NCBI RefSeq assembly: GCF_028640845.1
Contig: NC_080540.1
Location: forward strand, 215,681,300 to 215,745,299
Source of the DNA: Ahaetulla prasina
Lineage: Eukaryota > Chordata > Lepidosauria > Squamata > Colubridae
DNA length: 64,000 nt
Direction of reading: 5' to 3'
Positions 44,690-55,416 of the stretch are shown here, piece after piece. Below the pieces are notes generated by a model. That model had not been told where the DNA came from, did no database searches, and saw nothing but the letters and a program-made list of their open reading frames with translations. The position numbers and the translations under genes were made by a program. Position 1 is the first letter of the stretch. Every line of letters starts with the position of its first letter.

Positions 44690-45430
44690 TTGTTCATTTG
44701 TTAAGAGTTGGCAGCTGGGATATGCAAACTAATGTCAAGCAATAGAGTGATGGCAGAGGCGGGAAGCACAATGTTATCCTGAGCTTGCGGAATTATGAAC
44801 ATTGCCATTTGCATGGTAATATTTCAAAAGGTGGGGTGGATTTGCCCTCTTTAATCCATAGATATTAGTTAGAACACCACATCCTAACAAAAAGTTACAT
44901 CTGTATCAACCCCCCCCCCCGCCTTCTCTTTCCTTCTGTCCAGCTTTCATGAGAATGATCTGCGATCTATTCAGCTCCTGACATAATGGCTATTGTTTGA
45001 TGCTCTAGCAAGTGTAACCAGGCAATTTTGACATTATCTAAATGTTCTGACTTAATGGAATGCGTTTTTGGGTGATTTCATGTTTGGGGCAAATCAACGC
45101 CTGTTCGCTGATTGGAAGAATAATGGTGTAACATAGTCTTATTCTTGGATCTGTTCATTTAAGAATGTCTTGTTTGCTCCTATCTCCTCCCAAGCAGTAA
45201 TGTAATTAATGTAGTAAAATGAAAATACATGAAGATAAGATAAGGAGTCTTGATGTACTGCAGGCCAGACTACTTGAGCACTAGATGGGGTCCTCTGGTA
45301 ATTAACCAATCCACTAATAACCTGATCATAATTAGAGTTGCTTCACTAATTGCTCTGTTCTTGCCTCAAATGCTTTTAAGCTCTTTCATTTCAGAACTTT
45401 GGTGTGCTGTGAGGTGAATTTAAAAGACTC
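44690..45430. promoter_or_regulatory. Candidate conserved noncoding block
   Basis: A repeat-free stretch with balanced composition and several homeodomain/POU-like words: ATTTGCAT (about 44809), TAATTAATG (45204), GGTAATTAACC (45298), ATAATTAG (45330) and TAATTGC (45348). No ORF. The call rests on texture only; I cannot run a cross-species alignment. Confidence 0.3.
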
Positions 45431-46117
45431 TCATGAAAGAAGTTTTTTTTTTTATTGCTTGGTTTATCACAGCACTTCACGGGTTATAAATAAATAAAAA
45501 GCTGATAACTTCTAGAATTTATCAGCTATTTATGTGTGTATGTATGTATGTTTCCTGCAAACAAATAATAAACCAACTTACAAAATAATTACAGTAAGAG
45601 AAGATACACTTAAGCAGGAAGCGTTAAAGATATTAGAAAAGTAACTACAATGGCATCTACTTCCATCAGATCCCAAATTATAATTAAACACTGAGAATTA
45701 ATTGAAGATGGCCAAAGGAACTAAAGGAAGAAGCTGTGTAGATTCTCTGCAGACAAATATTTGCTATAGAGAAACATTTTAATGTTTTCAGAAATGGGCT
45801 TCAGTGGATGGAAGCCAATGTATTATGGCTGATCACACAGTCAGCCAGATGTTTAGACTGGATTTGGCATTTTGGCCCACCTATCAAGCCCTTCCCAAGG
45901 ACATGGGCTCGGCAGATGTTGTTATTTAAAAAATATTAAAGGTAGTGTTGCAGATGTAAGATCTTCCAAGTAAAGCTGCCTTTCGCAATTGACTGATGGT
46001 GACTTTTATTCAACTCAAGGCCTGGAGGTACAATATATTTACAGCATTAAAAACGAAGTCTTTACAGGAAACTAAGAACGGGGATAAAAGTAACAAAGGA
46101 TAGGAACATTTGGAGAT
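45431..46117. other. Single-copy sequence
   Basis: No feature recognised beyond a short (ATGT)n run at 45532-45552. Confidence 0.4.
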
Positions 46118-46606
46118 TTTATGACTTCGAGTCAATTTTCTTGGCAGCATGTTTTGGAAGTGGCTTGCCATTCCTTCCTTTCTAGGGCTGAGAGCAGGGG
46201 TGGGATTCAGCCGGTTAGGACTGGTTCAGGCAAACCGGTAGCCCTGACGATCAGCTGAGCCCGCCCTCCCGTCCCTGCGCTATACTGACCTATATTTCCT
46301 TTGTTTGAAGCCCAGCTGATAGGCGCAACAGAATGGACTGCCACGCCCCAGCTGTTTTACACTCTGGGGTTGCAGTAGAAGGTAAGTTTTAGAGCTGTTT
46401 TCAAACATAGGGCGTGTGCGTGGAGTGCATATATGGTGTGTGTGCGCTCAACGAACCAGTTGTTACACCAGTTGAATCCCACCACTGGCTGACAGAGAAT
46501 GGCTGGCTCAGAGTCATCCATCTTTTTCTGCCTAAGGTGGGACTAGAACTCACAGTGTCCTGGTTTCTAGCCCAAGTGCCTTTAACTACGCTGAAACCAA
46601 ACTGGC
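46118..46606 (-). mobile_element. MIR/CORE-like tRNA SINE interrupted by a hAT element
   Basis: Same family as 2150-2330. The part right of the insertion reads, on the minus strand, GCCAGTTTGGTTTCAGCGTA, GAGTTCTAGTCCCACCTTAG and GATGACTCTGAGCCAGCC. The left part holds AGGAAGGAATGGCAAGCC. The hAT at 46195-46487 splits it. Confidence 0.78.
46195..46487. mobile_element. Nonautonomous hAT element (293 bp)
   Basis: CAGGGGTGGGATTCAGCCGG at the left, AGTTGAATCCCACCACTG at the right, with GCTGAGAG (46187-46194) and GCTGACAG (46488-46495) as an 8-bp TSD with one mismatch. Inner motifs GGTTCAGGCAAACCGGTAG and GAACCAGTTGTTACACC. Confidence 0.92.
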
Positions 46607-47044
46607 ATTCAGTGATGGAGAAAGGGAGTCTTAAAAAATAATCTGCTGCAGGTATCAAATAAGATAGATACGCCATGCAGTGGTCCAACTAGATGTCTTT
46701 AGGATGGTTTGGATTTCAATTCCCATGGGCCCAGTTAGCAAAGAATGGTAGGATTGGTATCCCAGTCTACCGCGTCAGCTTTCTCTGCAATAATCTAATG
46801 TTAAGTTGTTGGATATTTTTCTTTTAAGGTTTCATGATCATAAAATAGATTCTTCGTCTTGAATTTGGTATGATTTCTCCCACCCCAGCTGCCTCAGCAA
46901 AATGAAAAACATAGGAAATTGCTGGAGACCAGTGCAATTCATTACTTGTTAGAATTACACTTAAGCTGGTTTTTAGGATGACATATAATAGCTTAAATGA
47001 TTTTACCTTCTGAGCAGCCTGGATTCCTGCTACAGAAAGCAAAT
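46607..47044. other. Single-copy sequence
   Basis: No feature recognised. Confidence 0.4.
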
Positions 47045-47460
47045 GGTTTTATTGATCTACAGTTTTCAATCATTGCTGAAACAGCTGGAGAAGGAGCAAT
47101 GACAGTTGCACTATTAAATCCCAGAAAACAATAAATTGGCATTATCGGCACAGGCATTAAATATTTTGATATGTGGAGTCACAGCTTTGATCATGTCACT
47201 ACATTTGTTCAGGTTCTTCTCACATATGTTTCATCATGACAAGTCATTGAGGAATCTATGAAATGGTGAAATATATTGGTCACTGTAATGTGTCATCAAA
47301 TTGATGGAAACATGGGCACTTTTTTTGCAATAGCTTTTGAGACAGTAAAGGAAAACTGGAAACAGCTTTAAAAAAAATGAATGAGAAGGTCAGATGTGTC
47401 ACCAACTGCAGTTGGAACACAATAAGTTTTCATCGGGGGATGTCTTTTAATGTTGTTTTA
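47045..47460. promoter_or_regulatory. Candidate conserved noncoding block
   Basis: Repeat-free, moderately AT-rich text without ORFs, containing words such as GCACTATTAAATCCC, TTGGCATTATCGGCAC and GCATTAAATATTTTG. The call is from sequence texture only and needs an alignment. Confidence 0.25.
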
Positions 47461-47580
47461 TGTCCAGGCCTGGCTAATGTTATAACCAGGATACAGTGGG
47501 CTTTAAAGTTGTAAACTCATTATGTCAGGTAGCCATGGAGCCCCTGTATCTTTAACTATCTTTGCCCAAATAAAGGAATT

Positions 47581-47792
47581 ACAGGTTGTCCTTGTTTAGT
47601 GTCTGCCTCATTTAGCAACCGTTCAGTTATGACAGTGATAAAAAGGTAATTTTATGATGAACTCTGGCATTTGTGATCTTCACAGTTTATAAATCAAAAG
47701 AAAGCTGAATCATTAGCACAGCTGAATTTTCACTTAGCCACCACTATAAGTTGCTTAGTCCCAATTATAGTTGCTAAATGAGGACCACCTGT
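47581..47792. mobile_element. Diverged inverted-repeat MITE
   Basis: ACAGGTTGTCCTTGTTTAG at the left and ATGAGGACCACCTGT at the right. The interior has CATTTAGCAACCGTTCAG and CTTAGTCCCAATTATAGTTG, so it is a shorter, older relative of the TAGTCCTCGACTTA family. Confidence 0.6.
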
Positions 47793-47875
47793 ACGGGGAG
47801 GTGGGGGTTGGCCTCATATGTGGTTTTGAAGCAAGAGTTCTGATCAGGCTTAGATCTCGTGAGCTTGTTTTAAGA

Positions 47876-48001
47876 CAGGGGGTGTCAAACCTGCGTTGTC
47901 ACTAAGGTGTCATGTGACTTTTTCCCCCTTCGCTAAACTGGGAGTGGGCATGGCCAGCATGTGACCTATCCAGCCCGCGGGCCAGGAGTTTGACACCCCT
48001 G
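47876..48001. mobile_element. 126-bp hAT MITE, perfect TSD
   Basis: CAGGGGGTGTCAAACC at the left and GAGTTTGACACCCCTG at the right; TTTTAAGA is duplicated perfectly (47868-47875, 48002-48009). Sibling of 39081-39214. Confidence 0.95.
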
Positions 48002-48028
48002 TTTTAAGAGAACAGAATTCAGGGGAAT

Positions 48029-48554
48029 TGTTGTGTCTGCGCCCCCTGAGCTGGGCCCCCTGCCAGAAAGTGACTTGGAAAGTGAGGGGGAAGGGCCATC
48101 AGGATTTATCTCGGGAGCACCGGCTTCCCTGGCTCAGCTCCAGGAGCCAGAGGCAGGCCAGATGGAGGAGATAACGAGGCCTCCATCCCCTGACTCTTTC
48201 CCCCTCAGGCCATGCCTCTAGGCCCAGCTGATGGCAATCAGGCCTGGCTGGACCCTAGGTTTCATAGGCAGGAGAGGCGAGAACAACAGAAGCAGGGGTG
48301 GGGCAGGCCTAGGAAGTGCTGAGTCATGGAGCCACACCCCACAGGATATAAAACCAGCGAGGGCTGCTATGCCTCTTCATAGCAGGCAAATCAAATGCTT
48401 CACTAGAGCTGAAGTACTGTTTGTTCCTGGGTGACTCATCGGCATCAAGGGAGATAACAGAGTCCCTTGGCAGACGCTTGCTAATTTGCTGCCAGAGCTG
48501 ATAGTGCCGGCTAATTAAGTCATCGCTCAGACGGAGGCAAGGGGGGACAGAACA
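48029..48554 (+). mobile_element. Solo LTR, subfamily 1 (526 bp)
   Basis: TGTTGTGTCTGCG to GGGACAGAACA, flanked by GGAAT and GGAAC (4 of 5). TATAAAA at 48347-48353. The U3 ORF begins in frame at the LTR edge but is broken after about 60 codons; the conserved tail (WLDPRF, QERREQQK, WGRPRKC) is in another frame at 48230-48321. Inserted 27 bp to the right of the hAT MITE. Confidence 0.88.
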
Positions 48555-48789
48555 GGAACTCTAGAAGAAACTTTGTCAAATGGATGAACTGCATGGGTGT
48601 ATCGAAAGGTCTTTCAATACTGCTATTGTATTCGCTTTCCATTTCTGCAAGAACAGCTTGAAAATGGGTCATGGTGGTTTTCCCAAATGCCAAGGACAAG
48701 GAATAAAAATTACAGCTCCATCTTGAGCAGCCAGACCTATGCTGGTCAAGCCAAGTTGACTCAAAATAAGCCCTCCCCAGCACTCCCCC

Positions 48790-49950
48790 TCAAAGGAATA
48801 TAAGATTAGTTATTTTCTCTTCTTGCCATTTTATTTGATGCATTAGTCTCTGTCTTCCTTCATTACTCCTTTTAAAAAGTCAATCACAATATTTCCTGAT
48901 AGTTCCTTATGTCCAACAATCCACAAGTTACTGCCATATATTCCATCAGTCCGGAAAGAAAACTCTTGGAAAGCATTAACCCTGTGAATTTTTCCAATTC
49001 GGGAGACAGCCTCTTGTAACACAGATTCAGGCATTTCATCTAAACTTAGATCATCTTGTTTATTCACGATCATATCTTCATTTTTATCCATTTTTGTTTG
49101 TACCTCCATTCCATCCAAGTACTGATTACACTGGTTAATTTCCTCCAAGCTCTCATCAAAAACATCCCCATTTTGTATCAATTCGTATTTTTGAATAATT
49201 AAATACATTCTTTCTGTATAATCCTGTATAAAGTCACGAATCCATTCTTCTGAAAGAACCTTCATGGCGAAGTTCTTATGGAGAATCCCCTTATGAAATA
49301 CTTAAACAAACTAATATAATCCAACAATCCACAGTCCAACACAATAAGATAAAATCTCCATTCACTTTCACATTCTCAGCAAATAAACGCCTTTTTTCCT
49401 TTAAGTATAGGAGAGCTCAATTCATTACAATCCAGAAATAGTGTTTCCCAGTTTCTTAATTATGCAGCTTGCTCTTTACTTTCACTTCCTCAAACGCCAT
49501 TTTAAACAATCAGTTAAAACAAGGGAAAAAAAAGTTTCTCTTTTTAAAAGGTGGAAGTCAGGAAATCAAAAATACTTGCAATCCAATAATTGTTCACTCG
49601 TGCTTCTTCCGTCTGCATATAGAAATCCACAAAAAGAAATCATTTGAGCAGAGGTTGACACCTTCCTCTTTTCCTGCTTTTGCAGGCGCGCACTGAAGAC
49701 CGGAGATAGCAGGATTTCAATGGGATTCAAACCCCTCGGGACTTTGCATAAGAAAAACAAAGCCCCTAGGGGAATCTACCACTCCCCCCTGCAGCTCTAT
49801 CTTCTCTCTTTCAACCAGAGAGAGAAATCGAAGCCGGGAACAGCTGTTTTTCGCTGTTTTCACCGGCTTTTACAATATCCAGTGCGGAGTGCCTTAAGTT
49901 AGGCACCCAGCGAGAAAGATGGGGCCAAACCGGAAGTCTGCCTTTCTTGT
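48790..49950 (-). mobile_element. Probable L1-like LINE 5' region
   Basis: On the minus strand it begins with a GC-rich leader (ACTTCCGGTTTGGCCCCATC, GGCACTCCGCACTGG), continues through about 650 bp without long ORFs, and reaches the 140-codon ORF at 49265-48843. The layout of CpG-rich leader, then ORF, resembles a non-LTR retrotransposon 5' end, but I do not recognise the protein and there is no RT nearby. Alternative: single-copy DNA. Confidence 0.4.
48843..49265 (-). CDS. Unidentified 140-codon ORF, possibly retroelement ORF1-like
   Basis: Starts ATGAAGGTTCTTTCAGAAG, ends GAAGACAGAGACTAA. The protein is acidic in its middle (KMDKNEDM, KQDDLSLDEMPES) and hydrophobic/aromatic at the start (EEWIRDFIQDYTERMYLIIQ). 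No coiled-coil heptads, zinc finger or RRM is obvious. The frame has no internal stops and strong A/T third positions. It lies inside the putative L1-like 5' region. A host exon is possible but I see no splice support. Confidence 0.35.
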   Translation of the reverse strand: MKVLSEEWIRDFIQDYTERMYLIIQKYELIQNGDVFDESLEEINQCNQYLDGMEVQTKMDKNEDMIVNKQDDLSLDEMPESVLQEAVSRIGKIHRVNAFQEFSFRTDGIYGSNLWIVGHKELSGNIVIDFLKGVMKEDRD

Positions 49951-49954
49951 CACC

Positions 49955-50710
49955 AATGCGGAGTACATAGCAGAAATATTCTCATTGTGCCTAGTGAGAG
50001 AAATATCTGCTTCTATCTAGGATCGAACTCACAGCCTCTGTCGTGTCCCCCTCCCCCTCCGACGACCGGGTCAATGAAGTCCATATCAAATGTGGCAACG
50101 AAGCCTCTGCAGCTTTGCCAAATTTCTTCCAGGTTTCTCAGGGCAGGCAGGAGTCCAAGTTGTGACTTCAGCAAACTAGATGAAACTTTGCTTGACTCAA
50201 GGTTGGAATGCCAAAAGCAGGTCTTTTATATAGGCTGTGGGGTGTGGGGTGGCTCCATGACTCAGCATTTATCCAGGCCTGCCCCTCCCTTCCTTCTGCT
50301 GGCGTTGCCTCTCAGATCTCTGGAAGCGAGGATCCTCCCACTCTGATTTGTCTTCAGCTGTCTCTACTGTCAGCCTCTGGAAAAGGGAGGAGTCAGAGGG
50401 AGCAGGTCCAGGTAATTGCACCACTTGGCTGACTTCCTGCTCTGATGGCTGCATCGAAGGAACACACACAGTATGAGTGAGCTATATTGGATTTCTGTTT
50501 TCACTCCTTGACTCCTCTCCGGGCATGGGGCCAGGGCCGGGGACTGGAGGCATAACAGGCTGTTCATCTTCATTATCAGACTCCGAGTCTGATAACAGGC
50601 CCGGGTGTAGACGGGAGGGGCCCGGCTGAGGAGAGGAGGGAGGACGAGGCACAACACCCTCCTGATTGTGAGGCAAGAGTTCCACCTCTAGGCCACCGCA
50701 CTACTCCGCT
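49955..50710 (-). mobile_element. tRNA-derived SINE interrupted by a solo LTR
   Basis: Minus strand: GCGGTGGCCTAGAGGTGG (A-box region, about 50680-50697), AACTCTTGCCTCACAATCAG, [LTR], GAGGCTGTGAGTTCGATCC (B box, about 50020-50040), then AGAAGCAGATATTTCTCTC and a tail to about 49955. The LTR at 50039-50656 separates the two promoter boxes. Confidence 0.72.
50039..50656 (-). mobile_element. Solo LTR, subfamily 2 (618 bp)
   Basis: Minus strand: TGTTGTGCCTCGTCC to GGGACACGACA, flanks GCCTC and CCCTC (4 of 5). TATATAAA at 50224-50231. Two ORF pieces correspond to the U3 ORF of 30968: PRPPSSPQPGPS near 50650-50600, and WEDPRFQRSERQRQQK with GRGRPG near 50350-50269; a frameshift separates them. About 100 bp longer than its sibling. 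Confidence 0.87.
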
Positions 50711-51130
50711 GGGAAGATAGGCATTCCTGAAAATAAAATAATGGACTCACCACAACCTCTCCAAAATTTTTAATAGCATAATTTTATTTCAGTTCTAGAT
50801 GCACAGAAGCCTAGTTGGAAATAGATCTCGACGTTTAAACATAGCCAATACTGTGATATCAAAGAAGTCCTGCTTTTAGACTGGGCAAAGTCTCGACGGA
50901 AGTGCCTTAATGATTGTGATTATAATTGTGAGCACTCTCTTGTGCAAAGTCTTCAAACAGACTCTGAAGATCTCTCTTTTGGGAATATTTTAGTTTGGGA
51001 GTTCCTGCACTGAGCAGTATGGAAACTTTATGAGAAGGCATTATGGCCAGTGTCACACATCAGGTTAATCAAAACACTAACTTTCCCTCATTTGATGGCT
51101 TGTCTGCAAACTGCTCAGTCACTGAAAAGG
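50711..51130. other. Single-copy sequence
   Basis: No feature recognised. Confidence 0.4.
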
Positions 51131-51602
51131 CTGTATTTCTCCAGCCTACTATAAGATGCACATTTTTTGTCTCCCAAAAGGGGGTGACAATATCTGTGAG
51201 TCTTATAGACCGAATATTGCTGAAGCCCCACCCACCCATCAGCTGTTTTTTTTTTGCCTCCTCACGCCCCATTTTCGGGCTTTTTTTCGGCCTGTTTTTT
51301 TGGCTTTTTCAGCCTGTTTCCAAGGCTTTTTTCAGCCCGTTTTTGAGGTTTTTTGGGGGGCCATTTTTTTCAGAAAAAACAGCCTGAAAGAAGCTTCAAA
51401 AACAGGCTGAAAAAAGCCTTGAAAATGGGCCAAAAAAAGCCTCAAAAATGGGCTGAAAAAAAGCCTAGAAAATGGGCAGAAAAAAGGCTGGAAAAGGCCC
51501 GGAAAAAGGCCCGGAAATAGAGTGCACAGGGGCTAAAAACTTTTTTTTTTGGTTGCTTTCCTCTTCTAAATTTAGGTACGTCTTATAGTCCCAAAAATAC
51601 AG
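51131..51602. mobile_element. Inverted-repeat DNA element with G/C-A/T striped interior
   Basis: CTGTATTTCTCC...ACTATAAGATGCAC at the left and GTACGTCTTATAGTCCC...AAATACAG at the right form terminal inverted repeats. Between 51250 and 51530 repeated words GGCTGAAAAA, AAAGCCT, AAAATGGGC and their complements make many imperfect hairpins. No transposase and no clear TSD. Confidence 0.65.
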
Positions 51603-51622
51603 TGTGTGTGTGTATGTATGTG

Positions 51623-51714
<92 letters not shown>

Positions 51715-51733
51715 CAGATAGATAGATAGATAT
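51623..51733. repeat. (GATA)n microsatellite
   Basis: About 27 GATA units with a single GACA interruption, preceded by a GT/ATGT run (51602-51622). GATA repeats are the core of the Bkm satellite known from snake sex chromosomes, but a single tract carries no linkage information. Confidence 0.95.
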
Positions 51734-53085
51734 AGGATCTTCAAAAGGACAGAGATGCTTACTTTAGCCAAAGGAGAGATACCTCATAATTTCTTTTCCT
51801 CCAGCTGCCAAAACTTCATTCTGTTGCAAATTATAGGGGAGGAGAAGCGGGGTGGGGGGGCGGTGGGGGCGGGGGAGAGAGAAAGTGAGAGCCCAGATTT
51901 GCAAGGATTTTCCAGGTGACAGTACAATAGCATCTATTCCACGGCCTGTCTATTCTCTAGAAGAAAAAGAGAAAGTTAACTAAGTTTCATGTGTTTTTCC
52001 CAAATGCATTTTTAAGTCTAATCGTTTGTCTCTGGTTATTATTATTTCTACGCAAGCTTAGTCCTTGCTGTTTGTGCAGCCTGGCACCTCTTTACATCAG
52101 AGCTGCTTTTAAATAGGAGCTGATCAGCACCATCTGCATAGGACCTTATCTTTTTCCATATATTGTTTCCCTCGGATGGTAAAGAGGCTATTTATAATCT
52201 AATGCTATCTATAATTTAAACAACCCTATATTTGGACAGCTTCTCCCACTGAATATTTTTGCATGGTAATGTTTGAAATTAAACCAATTATTTTTATACT
52301 CTCTTCTTTCCTTTTTTAATTTTTTTTTTTAAGTTAAGGTTTTTTGAATTCTTATCTCCCCACGAAAAACAAGTGGCTAATTTCCTTAGATACGTGCCTT
52401 AGCATTGCATAGACAGGAGTTGGGGCTATAGAATTTCTTTCCTCTTTATATTCTACTTTTCTCTCCAGTAAGGCACCCAGAGTGCAGGAAGCTCTCTGTC
52501 TTCCATAGTGGTGTTATGGAGGAATATGTCAAGCAAAGGTCTGCCCCAGAAGATATGTGCTGGCAGCGGTAGCTTTTAAGCCACACGCCAAGGCAAGAGG
52601 TGAGATACGGTGTGTGATCTCAGAGGGCTCCTGGGAGAGAGGTTTTTAGACCTTCCTATTTTTACCAGTGAGCTCAGCCATGTCCTATAGGAGCTATATG
52701 TTAAACTGATTGAGTAAAGCTGAAAGAATAGCATCACTTCCCCCCCTCCCCCACATTGCCTTAAGGGAAGAAAGGATCCTTTGATCAGCTCTTTTCTTTT
52801 CAAAGTGAATGGCAGCAAAAAGGCTCAGTTAGGACTGTCTCCCCAATGTATTTCACTTACTCCCTGTGTTAAAAGCTAAGAAATGGGAAAATTGGAGGAG
52901 ACAGTAGAAGAAAATAGGTTCTCCTGTATATATAACAGAATGTTAAGAGACGGATGTATACGGGATCTGAGCAAGAAGTACGTCAGAGTTCTCCACAGAG
53001 ATAGGTCTGCCAAACTCTTTGCTCTTATCCATCCTGGAGAAATACCTTGGCCTTTTACCTTAGAGCAACTGAAACTGGAAGGTGT
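51734..53085. other. Single-copy sequence, possibly conserved near 52020-52290
   Basis: No gene recognised. A G-rich run at 51850-51875. The segment 52020-52290 is repeat-free, with blocks such as AGGAGCTGATCAGCACC and TTGCATGGTAATG, and could be conserved noncoding DNA; not testable here. The 68-codon ORF at 52883-53089 has no motif. Confidence 0.35.
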
Positions 53086-53093
53086 GTAGGAGG

Positions 53094-53292
53094 CAGGGGT
53101 GGTATTTGCATATCTTCGCTACTGGTTCGTAAATGTGAGCGTGCCCACCTCCACGCATGCACAGGGCCTTCCACGCATGTGCAGAGCATCAAAAATGGGA
53201 TGTGATTATGTCCAGGCAGGTAGACGGATCTTCCTGCAGCTGCTGTTACCGCTTCACCCGAACCGGATAGAACCGGCTGAATACCACCACTG
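53094..53292. mobile_element. Nonautonomous hAT element (199 bp)
   Basis: CAGGGGTGGTATTTGC at the left, GGCTGAATACCACCACTG at the right, flanks GTAGGAGG (53086-53093) and GTAGGAAG (53293-53300), 7 of 8. Contains ACCGCTTCACCCGAACCGG. Confidence 0.92.
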
Positions 53293-53300
53293 GTAGGAAG

Positions 53301-54047
53301 GGTGTAAGATGAAAGTTCAGTAGCAACAAGGGTTTAGGTGAGAAAGATTAACAGGCCAGGTTAAGGCTTGAGGTGCCAATGCACAGCTGTAAAAAGTTTA
53401 GGTTAAGATGGTCAACTGGTGGTCTTCCAAGTGTTGCTGACAGGTCCCAGCAGTCCTGTCCAAAAAATCCACTGATGAAGGATTCTAGAAGCTATCACTG
53501 TGCAACATTTGGAAGAACATCGGTTCCTCATCCTGTGCTGAGTCTTCCCAGTTTAGCCTTAGATGCTCTTCTAACTTTTTAATTTGCTTATAAAATCTGT
53601 ATATCAAAGCTTGACTCTGATAAGCACCACCTGAAAAAGACAATGAATTTTCTCTTGAATATTCACTGCCTTGAAAGGACATAGCAAGTGAATAATTTGG
53701 AAGTAATTAAGTAGAGTATCTATTTATGTTTCCTAAGTGGCGATTGAACGTGTATTTTTTCAGAGTGGCCCCATATCATCTTACATACCGACAGCTTGTT
53801 TAATGTGGAATACGAGGACTTGACACTCTGGAGCCCCAGCAGAGTCATTCATCCTTGTTTTTGTTTCTGAGAAGGTTGGAACTGCATGGAAGGACCCTAT
53901 CTTTTGCACCAGTATCATTCTGCTTTTCTGAAGATATTTCTTTGATAATGACATGGTCTGGATTTCTCTTATGTGCCAGGTTATCCCATGTTACCTTACC
54001 ACTATAAGAATCAATACCGTTGCAAGAATACCCATTATCATATAGGT
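53301..54047. other. Single-copy sequence
   Basis: No feature recognised. Confidence 0.4.
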
Positions 54048-54162
54048 CAGGGAGTTTCCAATCTTGGCAAGTTTAAGACTTGTGGACTTCAGCTCCCAGA
54101 ACGGGGAATTCTGTGAGTTGGAATTCATAAGTCTTAAAATTGCCAAGGTTGGAGACTCCCTG
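54048..54162. mobile_element. 115-bp hAT MITE, near palindrome
   Basis: CAGGGAGTTTCCAATCTTGG at the left, CCAAGGTTGGAGACTCCCTG at the right. The body folds back on itself (AAGACTTGTGGACTTCAGCTC against GTTGGAATTCATAAGTCTT). Family of 29748. The TSD is not clear. Confidence 0.82.
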
Positions 54163-54444
54163 ATCTAATATGCCTAATAGGACTAAGATCTCAAAAAGCT
54201 TTGATGGATATCAGTGTAGCTAAAAGGCATGTGTGTCCGCTTACAGACATCATATAGTATGATCTCAGGCACTTTCCACACCTGGAGTAGAATCAACTGA
54301 CTTGGGTCAGAACAAAAACGAAGTCCACGCAATTATTGAAAGAATGAAAAGGTTATGGGGCAGATTGTGTTTATTGTCTGGTCATAAGAGTATGCCACAC
54401 TTGACAACAAAGCTTCTTTGCTATCTGCCAAAGTTTTTTAAACC

Positions 54445-54600
54445 AAGCCAAGTTTTTTAGTGGTATTTTAATAGTATTTATTTTGTAATAGTACTGTTTA
54501 TTTTATCTGGCTGTAAACCGCCCTGAGTCCTTCGGGAGAAGGGCGGTATAAAAATTTAAATAATAAATAATAAATAAAATAAAAATAAAATGGTGTGAGA
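54445..54600 (+). mobile_element. L2-type LINE 3' UTR and tail
   Basis: GTAAACCGCCCTGAGTCC, GGGAGAAGGGCGGTATAAA, then (AAAT)n-like tail. Noncoding. Confidence 0.88.
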
Positions 54601-54750
54601 ATTCACTTGTAACTCTATGGTGTAATGAAATGAGCTGTCCCAATCATCAGCTCCCATATACCGAGAACTCTGCTGAATGAATTGTTTAGAGAGCATCAGC
54701 AAGGTTGTAGTTTTGAAACACGCAGATGTATTCTTTCAAAGTAGCTACAT

Positions 54751-55128
54751 AGGGAGCCAGTTTGGTCTAGAGCAAAGCTGGCTGAGGAACTCTGGGAGTT
54801 GAAGTCCATAAGTCTTAAAGTTGCCAAGGTTGGAGACCCCTGGTCTAGTGGTTAAGGTGCTGGCTTAGAAAATAGAAAATGGTGAGTTCTAGTCTCACCT
54901 TAGGCATGAAAGCCAGCTGGATGACTTGGGCCTATCACTCTCTCTCAGCCCACTCTGTCCCATAGGGTGCTGTGGGGGAAATAGGAGTATTAGGTATTTA
55001 CTGTATATCTAATAGGTAGCTATAAAGTATTAGGTTACTTTATAAATAGCACACCACCTTGACTTACTGATAAAATGATCCCCATTTTATATTACTTATA
55101 ATAAGGGTGGGATACAAATCAACTCAAA

Positions 55129-55195
<67 letters not shown>
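54751..55195 (+). mobile_element. MIR/CORE-like tRNA SINE with nested hAT MITE
   Basis: AGGGAGCCAGTTTGGTCTAG, [MITE], TGGTTAAGGTGCTGGC, GAGTTCTAGTCTCACCTTAG (B box), AAGCCAGCTGGATGACTTGG, CACTCTCTCTCAGCCC, then a 3' part ACCACCTTGACTTACTG...GGGTGGGATACAAATC and (AAAT)n. The most complete copy of this SINE family in the window. Confidence 0.82.
54773..54842. mobile_element. hAT MITE truncated at its left end, in SINE
   Basis: Body GCTGGCTGAGGAACTCTGGG to the intact right terminus AAGGTTGGAGACCCCTG; flanks GTCTAGAG and GTCTAGTG (7 of 8). Its left inverted repeat is missing. It separates bases of the SINE's A-box region. Confidence 0.8.
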
Positions 55196-55231
55196 ACCAA
55201 CCAACCAACCAACCAACCAACCAACCAACCA
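55120..55231. repeat. (AAAT)n then (CCAA)n microsatellite
   Basis: About 18 AAAT units continuing the SINE tail, then about 9 CCAA units. Confidence 0.95.
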
Positions 55232-55416
55232 ATAAATACAAACCCCACTCACAGAATTTTCCAGAATATTCTTACAGGCTCTGTGTTTTACCACTTTGTC
55301 CTTTTCCTGACTAGCTGGGCCCATCACTACTTGCTCGAGGCCTAGTTTTGAAACTCGATAACATTAGAGTCTGGAGTTTTGATTTGCACCATGCTAAATT
55401 TGCATCATTTAATGTA

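Noticed and set aside
51583..51771. ORF rich in Leu-Ser-Ile-Tyr
   Set aside because: Reading of the GATA microsatellite.
52883..53089. 68-codon ORF read as a possible exon
   Set aside because: No domain, and its end abuts a hAT element. Chance frame.
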